Assembly: GCA_004335635.1 (NCBI GenBank)
Contig: QAXH01005988.1
Coordinates: forward strand, 1-56,169
Direction of reading: 5' to 3'
DNA length: 56,169 bases
Source of the DNA: Chloromonas sp. AAM2
Lineage: Eukaryota > Chlorophyta > Chlorophyceae > Chlamydomonadales > Chlamydomonadaceae
The notes under the pieces were generated by a model, which worked only from the letters and a program-made list of their open reading frames with translations, was not told the origin of the DNA and made no database searches. The position numbers and the translations under genes were made by a program. This document shows positions 30,638 through 41,479 of the stretch, in pieces (position 1 is the first letter of the stretch; each line of letters begins with the position of its first letter).

Positions 30638-33476
30638 CTGCGGGCACAAGCAATGGCTAACAATGTGACAACAACGGTACTAGACCACTTTCGGAAAAAA
30701 AATGCCAAACACAGACACACGTGTCGCATCAAAGTGAAAATAATAGCTTACAGATGACTACTGCGCTGGGCAAAATCGCACGGCTTATCAAACAAACTAT
30801 AGAATCAACTCCCGCATTTCCGGTGTTTGCCAGGGTTACGTCAAGCGGTCACATGCCAGTAGCGGTCCACGGGTGTCCACGAACCGAACCGTCCGCCTTC
30901 TCGCTCGTAATCGTGCCTGGCAACCGCCTCCGACTCAGCACCGTGTATGCAAGGTTGTTCCGAGGGTAGCGGGCATTGTGCGAGGGTTGGAAAAGAGGGT
31001 GGGCGGTCATTACAGGGTTTGTCTTGCAATGAGTTGTGTTGCAACAATCTAAACGTCGCCACTGCACAGTCAACCCGGCATCGGGCGCTGGATTACTGGC
31101 GCAAAGTCGGCAATCCCGGAACCGGTCAAAAGATAGAGGAGATGACGCACAATGGCTCAACAGTGGTCAAGTGCATCGGTTGGTTGCTGTCAAATTCGCA
31201 AATGATTGCGACATAAGCGATGGTGTGCTACGCAACCCGTCCGGGCAAATATACGTAAACACCGTGTGTATGCGGACACCACTGCTGCAAGTCCAGGCAA
31301 ATTACCTGTTGTATCGTTGAAGTGTGCTCTCTCCAGAAGTCGCCATGTCTGCAAGATGAACGTGAAACCCCTGCAGGCTTTCACCCAAGCAAAACAACCA
31401 CAGCGCGAGGTCCGTTGTGTGGTGCTACAGTGCACGGCGTCTGTGCATCGATGCGCCGTCTTTTGTGGTTCATCATGTGACAGAACCGTTACAGAAGTTG
31501 ACGTGATCTGATGACTACAAGCGGCAGTTGGGGCCAGGTACTGGACGGCTTTGGCTTCGTTGGAGCGGTAGTCAGCATATTACATGGCACGCCTTTATGC
31601 ATCAACTTAACATAAGCGGAAGTCAACCGCAAAAGAACAAAAGATGTTTGCCAGTTCTGGAACAGATGATGTGTAGTGACCTGGTCATGACTCTTTAGGG
31701 AAGAACAGTCAGCCACGCTCAGTGTCAGCTACCTCAGTTGCTGCAAGGAGAATGCTGCTAGGTGACGAGCCTTCAGCGCTTGGAGAATTTGGGTTGGAAT
31801 TTCAGGTTGACCAAGTCCTCTCCGTAGGCAGTGCAAAGAGGCGTAGGAAGTGCAAAGAGGCAAGTAGGAAGTGCAAACGTAAAAAGTGCAGACGATGGAT
31901 GTTACAAGGAGGGAGTGCACACCATGAAGCACGTCCAACGCAAATATCAACCACTTGCGCAAATTGCAAAAATTTCTCCTAGTAAAGGGGAATCTGACCG
32001 TGTCAGCAAGGGGTGGTGAGGCCCGTGTGGCCATCACCCCACAGAACGCCTTTCGAAAGCATCCCGTTAGCCATAAAAATGGACTGGATTGAAGGATTGT
32101 CAGGGTCAAGGTCAGTGTCAGCGCTAGTGAAGTGCTGGATGTTACATAAAGGTTGGATGTTACATAAGGTTGGAGCTACAAACATTGAGGCACGAGGATT
32201 TCAACAGAACAGCCTTCTAACTTTCACCAAGTCTATTCACCAGGCTTTTCACTTCACTTCACTTGAAGAGCATTCAAGCTAAGATCGGGTCAGATAGAAG
32301 CTGTGTCATCATGCATGAGCATTTGACCGTCGCCTGGTTCGCTTGCCATAAAAAGCTATGAGATACAGACCAAGCCAAGAAGGAAGTAGGATTAGACAAG
32401 GAATAGATCAAGGCAACATGTGCCATGCTGCAGCTGTTTCCCAGCTAGGAAACTGTAGTAATCTTACCGGGAGGGAACGAAGACAGACCTTGGAATACCA
32501 ACGGGTACATTACGAATACACAACATGGGTTGGCAGATAAGTTGCATCGGAATGTTAGGGGATGCTGGGATTTGTGGTTGGGCCAATTGGGAATCAGTTG
32601 GGATGCCAACTGGCACAACTGCAACTCCAACTGAATTTTCCAACAAGGATTCCAACTAGCCAACTGCTCCCAACTGTGCCATCATCGATAGGGTTGCCAG
32701 AGCTGCTGCATATGCGCTGACAGGCTCAAATATGCACTGAAGGTCTTACTATGTGGTCCAATGACGGTTACATGGGTGTCTAGTCTAAAAATGACTCGTG
32801 ACTGAGCCAGTGAACATAATGCGTGAACGAACGATTGAACTGGCATGTGTTCCTGTAATGTAAACCCCCACGGCCCACCAGGCACGTTTCCGTTACGTCG
32901 TCGCGTTGTTTAGCTCGCAGGAAATTCTGCCAGGGATGTTCCTGCCGTGGCAGGAAAAAACAGGGGCCAGCCCAGGACTTTCCTGCCAGGGTGGCAGGAA
33001 CGTTTCTGAGTGCGCAGGTGTAGCGTGCAATAGGTGCTCCGGAGATGTCGACTCACGCATATGCAACTTACCATATCGTGATAGCAGGAGTTTGTGCAGG
33101 AGTTTTGGCCAACCCCGGAACTACCCTGCTGGTACTTGGTAGTGGCGGCCATATCCGCCTCAGTCACCCAGCGTTTTGAAAAATTGATTGCAAACAAATG
33201 CATCGCACGTTACAAACATCATGCTGCGTGCAGCATGCGCTCATTCCAGAGGCTTGCCAGACGTTCCAAGGGCTTGTGCACTGGAGTATGGTGGGGGGAT
33301 TCCAAAGCACCGGGGTTAAGAATCATGTCCCTGAACGAGAAGCTACCATTGCGATACAACAGCCAAGATCCCTTGAGTCAGCCGAGAACGAGTCGTGAAA
33401 TTTGTGGTAAGAGACAAAGCAAGTACTGGTGTCACAGTGTTTCTTCGGATGCTGAGGTACAAGGAGAGCTGTCATC

Positions 33477-33690
33477 GGGGCCAAGTCCGACATTCACAAC
33501 TAAGCTACTTACCGCACGCGGACCTTGCCTCATGGGCAGTCACCCGTGGCCGTATGGTTTGTCTTTGGGGCAAGGTCCGTTATCCACCATTGAGCTACTG
33601 CACGAGGACCCTGCACCAGAGACAGTCACTGGTGGCCGTCTGCTTTGCCTTTGGGGCAAGGTCCATCATTCACACTGAGGTCTGCGTGCT
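33477..33690. repeat. Tandem repeat of about 88 bp, 2.4 copies
   Basis: Units begin ggggcYaagtcc/ggggcaaggtcc at 33477, 33567 and 33653 and continue with ...attcacaactaagctac / ccaccattgagctactgc and a cagtcacYggtggccgt block. Copies are about 75-80% alike by eye. Confidence 0.8.
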
Positions 33691-34169
33691 CTGACAAGGT
33701 CTGTTCTGCAGTCGGCGGCTGATGGTAGCTCACCAGACTGCTGCATACCAGCCACCCGAATACCCAAACACGGTCTAGTTAGGTGCACCTGGTAACACAG
33801 GGCTGCATGGAAGGCCTGCAGGCCTACCTCACACGCGCAGGGCACCAAGCGTGCATTGCTGGTTGAAGTGTGATGGAGGTGCATGCATACGTTACGATCG
33901 ACATGTCATGCATTTCATGTCTCGATCTGCACAACATCTGTTGTTGGTTTTATCAACCTCTGATATATACATAACAGCCACTGATGCACCTGTGCAGATT
34001 CTGTTGATGTCCATAAAAAGCAGATGGAGTCATGCTTGACTCCATCTGCTTGACAACTTACCATCTCACTACAGTTGTGACCGCAGGCCCTTGACAACTA
34101 CCCTGCTTCTGCTGTCAGCCCGACTGCGCGTCCAAGACATGTAGCTGCATCACATCCAGAAACCCACCA

Positions 34170-35425
34170 AAAACAGGCAATCGGACTGTTAGGCCATGAA
34201 TGTGTTTGCGTCTCTGGGTCATCACCTTGCCCCTCGCCTGCACTTGCCTAGTCACCATCAGCCAAGGCTTCATGTCCAGCAGCAGACCATGAAATCCAGA
34301 TACCAAGCACCCCAGACACGGTATTGCTGCATTGCTGCGTGTCTTTGCTCCTGGGTCTGCACGATGAGTTGTATAGCGCTGTTTCCTTGCCATCTGAGTG
34401 GTGTTCCACGATGTTGACACCAAACCTCCTCGCTGACAAACACTTACTGTATCTGCCAGTTTGGGGCGGTCTGTGAATCTGGGCGGTACCCCCGGTACGC
34501 CGCCTGCAGACAAGCTGTGTCTATTTTCCTGTTGTTTATTCCTTACTTTACTCCAGGGACAGTACCAATGGTACCGATGGTACCTCACCCCACCTTACAG
34601 AGTCATAGAGGCAGAGTAAGGCTCCGTCTGGTTATTGTGGTGGCAGGTCAGCAGGTGTCTGGTGGTGCGTCACTCACAAGGCTCTCAGTCCTGTGCATGT
34701 GATGGGAGAGCGAGGGATGGGGAGAGGGAGGGGAAAATGTCTACACTGTCAAGTGTCAACCAAACAAAACATGTGTCTGCCCAACATGCCAGTTGTAACA
34801 CAAGCAACTGCCAACACAAGCAACCCAGAGACCCAGCACAGGCCTGAAGTGATTCGACTGTTTAACTCCATTGTTGGCGTTCTGGGGCCCTTCTTCTCTC
34901 CTGGTTTACATCTCCCAGTCACTTACTAGTGACGCAACACCACACAGCCACCATGCCAGACGGCGATGGCCCTTCTCTGCCTCTATGATCCTGTCAGGCA
35001 AGGTGAGGTACCATCGGTACCATTGGTACTATCCCTGGAGAATAGTAAGGATAAAACACAATGAGTGAAGATATATACAGCTTGTCTGCAGCCCACGTAC
35101 CAATGGTACCTGCTCGTTCCTGGTACTTCAAGGCAGTCTTCGTCAGCAAGGGTGTTTTGCGGCGTTGCCATTCTCGAGCAACACTCGATGGGCAGGGGAA
35201 CAACGCCACATGTCTCACAAAGCGGACTCAGAAACCTGGTTACGCAGCAATGCAGCAATACCGTGCCGGGGGTGCTTGGTAACAGGCTTACATGGTATGG
35301 ATGCTCATGGTATGGTCTGCTGCCGGAACCCAAGCCCTGGCTGATAGTGGCCGGGCGTTTGCAGCCAAGGGTTGAGGCAACGACCCAGAGACCCAAATAC
35401 ACTTACAGCCTGACAGCCTGATTGC
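34170..35425. mobile_element. Large inverted repeat, arms about 500 bp, loop about 200 bp (foldback/MITE-like)
   Basis: The left arm (about 34170-34690) is the diverged reverse complement of the right arm (about 34905-35425). Matching blocks are caggcaatcggactgttagg near 34174 with the reverse of 35405-35428, tttgcgtctctgggtc with the reverse of 35382-35397, cacggtattgctgcattgct near 34318 with the reverse of 35240-35262, and agtaccaatggtaccgatgg near 34561 with the reverse of 35010-35032. No transposase is visible and the arms carry only broken frames. A non-autonomous DNA element is the likeliest reading; an old inverted duplication is the alternative. Confidence 0.75.
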
Positions 35426-36400
35426 CTGGGTTTGAAGGTGCCTGGGCGGCTGGGAGGGACCTGGTCGACGCTTAACAACCCATGTTGCACAACCCTGGTG
35501 AGAGGCAACTTCAACGTGGTTGTCTGGGTATCCGTTTGGTGTGCTGCATACCAAGCCCGGGCGTGCTACTCTGCATGTCCTACGCTGGGTCTCAGGATTG
35601 TTTGGTCTCTGGGTATACATCTGAGGTGCTGCTTCCCAAGCTGTGCCACTGCCGCATACTACATGCGACCCTTGTTGTGACCACTCAACACCTACTGTTG
35701 TGCACGCTCCTGGAGCACCGCCAGTACGCCCTTGCCCACAGCCATTGCCGAAGGACCTGCATCCGTCAGCTTGCCTGTAGCATTTGACACCCTAGTGGAC
35801 ACCCATGAACGCTAAGTGATCTCCAGTGGTAATCCCAGACATTCTGAGACCCATAGACCCAGGAACAGCACCATGGCCTTTGGGTCTGCACTTGGAGCCT
35901 GATCCCTACCTTAGCCGCCTGCGCAACTCCGGCTAGGCGCCACATGAGCATCTGGTATATCTGGGTGCCTGGGGACGCAATGGGTGTACACACGGGTACA
36001 CCTCAAAACATGCTTTTACAGTGGCTGCTCTATCCCTCCCTTACTGACTTCAGTCGTCTTTCTGCCTGGCCTTGTCTTTTGATGATAATTTTGTGTAAAG
36101 TATGTATACTATGTAGACCTGTTCCGAAGTTGAATGAGAGGGAAACACAGAGGGTTGAGAGAGGGGAGGGCAAGGGAGGGAACGACCATCAGGCCTACAT
36201 GCATACACGGTCTACACTCAAACGCATGCGTATACCAGACGGTATGTTATAAATATGTATGTATTGGCAAGCTGCCGACTGGTATGCCACTGTAATCGAT
36301 TGGCATTCGTGGCATGTGGACAACGTGCATGAAGACACTTGCGTGCTATGCCATTGGCTGCTTGTCAGGCCCGACACCCAAAGACTAACAGATCAGGGTG

Positions 36401-36705
36401 AGTGCCTGCTGCACCAAGAAGCGTGATGTCAGGCAGCACACCCAGAGACCCAGAGATACGAAGACCCTTCCAGTTACACCCAGGTCTTTGGGTTTCTGGG
36501 TTTTGAAGTCTGTGCCTGGAAGTTTGTATCATGGCAAACGTGGCATGTAGAGGCAGGCACTTGCCTGCTGCACCAGGGGCGTGATTGCAGGCAGCACACC
36601 CAGCAACCCAGAGACCTGAAGACCCTCTTGCGGTGCGCACAGGTCTTTGGGTTTCTGAGTTTGCGCAGGAACCCACGGCAGTCATGGCATAGATGCTGGC
36701 ATGGT
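36401..36705. repeat. Duplicated 150-160-bp unit containing an internal palindrome
   Basis: Copies start at 36401 and 36559 with gcctgctgcaccaRgRRgcgtgat. Each has aacccagagacc...gaagaccct followed by caggtctttgggtttctg, which folds back on itself. The acccagagaccca motif recurs at 34210, 35385, 35600, 35850 and 36893, linking this unit to the inverted repeat at 34170-35425. Confidence 0.8.
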
Positions 36706-39491
36706 GTATTCGGCATTCTCCTGCAAAACTAAGGACATGATGTTACGTGGCACACCTCGATACCGCCGGGTAACCACAGACCTGCAGACGTTACCATTGT
36801 ACGGCTTGGACTTTGGACGCCGTGCTTCTCGGTCTGGTATCAGCCAACCAGGTGCATGCATGCACTGGGCCGCTACATGGTTGCGCTTACGCACCCAGAA
36901 ACCCAGAGACTCAGGGACTCAGACTGAGTATACGAGCCGGCTCAGGTTTGTAGTGTGGTCTGGGTTCATGCCCAGGTTTACATGTGCCCCCCTGTATGTT
37001 GTCAAAATGAACCAACTGATCGTGATTCATACCTATTCCTGGACTTCCCTGACATGGCTTGTAAACGTTGTAACCTTTGTACTGGCTTCAAGCCGCCTCT
37101 CAGCCTTCCAACCGACTGGACGACCTGTATGTAGCTCTGCACTGCCCACCTGCATGTCATCTCCTTGGACGCAGTTTGAGCGCATGAAGCTCAGCAATGC
37201 ATCAGAGTACGGAGGAGCGCACTGTGCTCGCTCCACAACTAGTCGAGATGGGCGGACAAGGCTTGGAGTTCAGACCGTCAATGCTCGACTGCACACTCTG
37301 ATTGCACTAGGCTACTTTGAAGCTCCAAACACGCAGCTGCTGGTACAAAGCACATCCCTCCACTGCCCGATTAACTGCGGGAGGCTTGTTACAGTGCTGT
37401 TACAGTGTGTGACATCAGCATGAAAAAAGCAGAACAGATGCAACTGCAACTCCATGTCAGCAGCTCCCTGATGCGTCTTTGCATTGAAGACTTGAAACAA
37501 TCGTTGTTTGATAAGTTCACAACCGTAGGCTATCAAGCACGGAGGCCTAGTACGCGGCATGGCTGCATGTAAACCTTTGCCATGTACGCTCTGAAGTCAA
37601 GGGCAGCCCTGGTCACATCAGAAACGGACTTGGTTTTGAAATGCGCCATAGCCAGCGGCAAATCAAGACCAGCAGTACTGCGGCAAAAACACCAAACGAC
37701 ATGCTCAGACCTCTCTGCAACATCCTGCAATACTGTAGGGTTGCCGCACCACGGCCAACAAGATGATTGCGCAACAATAGAGCAACTGTGGATGAACATG
37801 AGTAGTCGGCAGCTGACCAATACATGAATAGGCTATAAGCGTGCTTGTTATTGTAGACCATGTATACATGTAGACCTAAGGTGAGGTACCATCGGTACCT
37901 CTGGTACTAACCTTAGTTGAAGTCTTAGCTGTTCTTAGTTGAACAGGCTTAGGGAATGATTTGGCCAGGTACCAAGAGCCCCAGTTTGCTGGTGCAGCTG
38001 ACCGAACTGCCACGTTCCTGCCACTGTCGCTAAGCAGCGAGCCTCGTGAGGCTCAACAGTGAACAGTGCCGGCCCTTCGTTTCACATCAGCTGTGATCGA
38101 GTTCTGCCGTTGAGCAGCAGGCCTCGTAATTGCGATGCAGAGTTGCAGGTAGACGCGTCTGACCACTGCGCTTGCTGCCGCGGAATAGGACATCTGACTC
38201 ATATATGCTCCTATTTTGGTTTTTCGCACGTCGCAGCACACGAATGGCAGTGATTTCAAATCAAGGGCGTGATCAATCCGAAAAGCGCACCGACTGGTTT
38301 GAACTCACTTCCCGCGCCTTACATAAGCGTCATGGACAGAAACGAATTGCTGCTCACCGCAGCCGCGACACTGGTGATCACGTATTGAGTCCGCAATCGT
38401 TGCTTGTAGTGCTTTCGTGGCGCTTCAGTGCTTTTTCGGCCATCAACCCTAGCTTTGATTCGCAACGATGGCGCAACTGTCGTTGATCTTCGTGGTATCG
38501 TTGATAGCATCATGCTCCTCTTCACTAGGTGGGTCCGGAAGCGTGCGCATGCTGCCAGCACTTGACCAATTGTGCATCTCGGAATGATGGTTGCCAGCAA
38601 CATCAGCTGCCCTGCCAGCCCACAGCTACGACCTACCACCTGCGCGTAGACACATTCACATGAGCAGGGCCTAGAGGATCACCAGGAATCCATGCGCGCG
38701 AGAAATCCATTGTCAGCGGCTGCATCTTGCCAGTTCGGGCTGCCCTGTGCCATAGTTGCAGTGTTGGCGACATGCACTTGTGAACGGGCATGTTGTCAGC
38801 ACCTTGCAGCTGCGATACGATGGTATGCACACTCGTCGTCACAACCCCGCTGCCGACGTCATTTGCAGGCCACCCCACAAGGCGACTTCACCAGGCCGTA
38901 GCGATCTCAACAGCCGAAGCGATCTCCAACGGAGGCAGCGCGTCAATAGATTCCAACGCCAGTACGTGTTCGGCAAGCTGATCACATTTGAACCATCTCA
39001 GCTGTTCCAATCTACGCGGTCGACCTGGATACTTTGATACTTACAACGCAATGCAGATGCCCAGTCAACCGGATCCCCAACTGTTGCTGTGTCCACTGGC
39101 AAGGCTACTGCAAGCCCAGGGCAGACAGTGTCGGGGAAATGCGATGTGTGAGTAGACAGCTGCTGCCTCTGGCTGTGCAAGATCACTCGTCGTTCTGTGC
39201 AGCAAGTCCAAAGGTGCCAAAGGCCTTGATGTTGCAGGTTTGCCCGCGACTCTGTGCAATACAAGACCTGCGTCTACCCAGGCAAGAGGATTGACTTTCC
39301 CTCAGCCCTCATGAAAACAGATCCTAGGACTTGCGATTTCCCTTGCTCTCCCCTGCGGCATACAAAAGCTGCATATGTTTTGACCCAACTCTGAGACCCA
39401 AGAACTGAGGCAGGTAGAAAACGGCACAATCGAGCACTGCCCAGCTGCAATATTGGAGCATCTGCTTCACATCAGCATCATCACTGCTTTC

Positions 39492-40137
39492 ATGCACACT
39501 CTGCTCGCAGTCACGGTTGAGAGCGCGCCTGCATGCACTTTTCCTTCGCCCACTGCCACCTGTGCTGTCAAGGACTCCCAGGGACGCTGCTGGAATTTTG
39601 AAAACGGCGCCTCCTGCGTCTACAAGGATGCATCCGGCAAGCCTTTGAACGAAACTCAGATTGCAGATGGACGCACTCCATCACCCTCTACATCTCCCTC
39701 CCCTGCCTCCCCACCCCGGGTTGGCGCGCCTTCCTACCCACCCACCTACCCACCGAGGGCTGGTGGGCCTTCCTACCCACCCAGCCCCCCTGTAAGTGTT
39801 GAGTGTCATGAAAGGTCAGGTCGCTCACACTTGCTTTGAATGGCATGCGATGCATATGGCCGATTATGCTATTGGTAGTGGCGCTGGCAGGAGTGATCGA
39901 CACTGATGAGTGTCATGGAAGACCAGTTACCTGGCAGCTGGCATGTGATGCATGAGGACAACTGTTCAATTCATCTTGAGACTCCTTGAACAGGCTAGAG
40001 CGACTGTGATAATGAATTGATTTGGTGGCGTGTGCACTGCACAACCGTGTCATGGATACTGTGCTAATCATCATGCTAACTCAGGTGCCCTGTGCTTTTG
40101 TTGTCTGCAGGCTGGCAAGCGCAGGACACGCCGTTGA
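39492..40137 (+). CDS. Small cysteine- and proline-rich protein, probably secreted or cell-wall associated
   Basis: Exon 39492-39791 is followed by a donor (gtaagt). A second short exon, 40111-40137, in matching phase gives the end AGKRRTRR and a stop. Reading is open upstream of 39492 without an ATG back to at least 39453, so the true start may be in an earlier exon. After a short hydrophobic lead (MHTLLAVTVESAPA) comes a Cys-containing block with TCAVKDSQGRCW and NFENGASCVYKDASGKPL. As I remember it, a similar W-x-x-E-N-x-x-S-C motif recurs in extracellular proteins of green algae. The rest is a Pro/Ser linker of SYPP units (PSPSTSPSPASPP; APSYPPTYPP). TGTAA occurs at 40439-40443. No function is assigned; existence of the gene is likely, its borders less so. 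Confidence 0.5.
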
Positions 40138-41479
40138 AAGGCGACTGACAAGACATGCGGCTTGCAGCCAAGACATGGCCGTGTGAGGTGACAACAACAA
40201 CGTCTGCAGACTGAGCTCCAGATGACTGGCATTGCATGTGCAGACTGAGCTCCAGATGACTGGCATTGCATGTGCAGACTGCGAATTGCGCAACGACCAT
40301 AACGCATGGCCTTTCTGGTGACAGCCACGGATGGCCACTGAGAGACGTGGTGCAAAACAAAATCTCTCTTTGGTTGACACTGGTGTTGAACGATCAGCTC
40401 TCTCACGCCCTGTGTCGCTGTCAATGAAGCACTGCATTGTAAAATCACAACACATTTACTGCCTGAATGGTTGTCGCACCTGTTTATACGCTTGTAAAAA
40501 GGGCAGTCAGAACTGCTACGAATTCGCTGCCTTTGTCATAGTGCGATATTACAACACCTCACCTGGGAGCACAATCCTGGACAAATGACACAGTTCAGTG
40601 TGATATGTGATAATGTCAGAGAGGCACTGTTGTGTTTAGAACAGAGAGCCAGAACACAACTTGGACGTCCACCTGCCATGTGATTTCTCCCCTCGAACAA
40701 CTTGGCTATGCTGCTTAGCCTGTCACTAGCCTGATCATTGTACCAGAATGGCCGCCAACCTTGCAAACAAAGCTTTTGATGTATCCTCAGTGTTGTGGTC
40801 ATCGCAAGGCTCATGCAGCTGCCTTACTCGGTCGCATAATTCGGTTCAATTCTGTACAGACGCTGTCCGCACTCAGCCACACGAGTCTGCTCTTCAATCC
40901 CAATTGATGCACTTGGCTCAAACAAGCAGATAGGTGTCAGTGCAACGTGGAAAAGGTGTGCTAACTCATCTCAGACCTCACTGTGCTGTTGTAGCGAGCT
41001 CGCATGGATTGTCAATGTGTCCCCTTCTGTACAATCCTCTCTAACAGCTGGCGTAGCTCAGCCAATCCCCATGTATTCTCACTCAGTAGGGGAGTGCGCG
41101 GGGAAATGCAAATATTAATCTCCAATCGTCTCACAGCTCCACCTGCCACACATACCCGAGAGCGGCCGAGCCATACCTACGGCCTGTCCGAGAGCAGGCG
41201 GGCTTGGCTACCTCCCCAAGGAGGCGGGTGGCCACACATACCCGAATTTACACCAAGCACATGAAACCATGTCTCCATTCCAGTCACTGTCAGCAGAAGG
41301 CAGTTTGCATGACACAAGTTGCTATTCAAGAGCAGGCAGTGCTGCTACAAATGCAAGCAACCCACGTGAGTCGCCACAAACTGCGGATGCTGCTGCAACA
41401 TCAAGATGCCCTGATGTGGCCTTCCAGACCTTCTGCCGTCTTGCAGTGAAGCTCGTGCTGTTTGTCATCTGCTGTGAAC
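40138..41479. other. Convergent intergenic region
   Basis: Lies between the small Cys-rich gene and the proteasome gene. It includes a 35-bp tandem repeat at 40204-40280 (units beginning tgcagactgagctccagatg). A minus-strand TGTAA (plus 41248-41252), 228 bp past the proteasome stop codon, is a plausible poly(A) signal for that gene. I see no further gene. Confidence 0.5.
40204..40280. repeat. 35-bp tandem repeat, 2.2 copies
   Basis: Perfect copies of tgcagactgagctccagatg plus actggcattgcatg start at 40204 and 40239, followed by a partial third copy. Confidence 0.95.

Larger units (their letters stand above)
30638..39491. other. Gene-poor, repeat-rich region
   Basis: It should include the missing first exon and promoter of the permease. 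Otherwise no recognised gene is visible. Listed separately are a three-copy repeat (33477-33690), a large inverted repeat (34170-35425) and a duplicated palindromic unit (36401-36705). Other items: a gcaggaa/ttcctgcc palindromic cluster at 32915-33005, short direct repeats at 31825-31880 and 32137-32170, and the KpnI-type palindrome gaggtaccatcggtacc at 37881, also found in the inverted repeat. The longest reading frame (36701-37423, 240 codons) has no recognisable domain. Confidence 0.6.

Noticed and set aside
30740..30830. Candidate first exon of the permease ending at the gtaagc donor near 30755
   Set aside because: The phase would fit, but the frame meets a TGA upstream and has no ATG.
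33094..33678. 194-codon plus-strand frame
   Set aside because: It runs through the 88-bp tandem repeat and has no recognisable domain or conserved motif.
34115..34588. 157-codon minus-strand frame and its mirror at 35065-35421
   Set aside because: They resemble each other only because they lie in the two arms of the inverted repeat. There is no known domain and the frames are broken.
36701..37423. 240-codon plus-strand reading frame
   Set aside because: It has no recognisable domain, its composition is unlike the real exons, it overlaps repeat sequence, and no partner exons could be found.
41046..41110. ggcgtagctcag resembling the start of a tRNA (A box)
   Set aside because: No B box or T arm follows within tRNA length.
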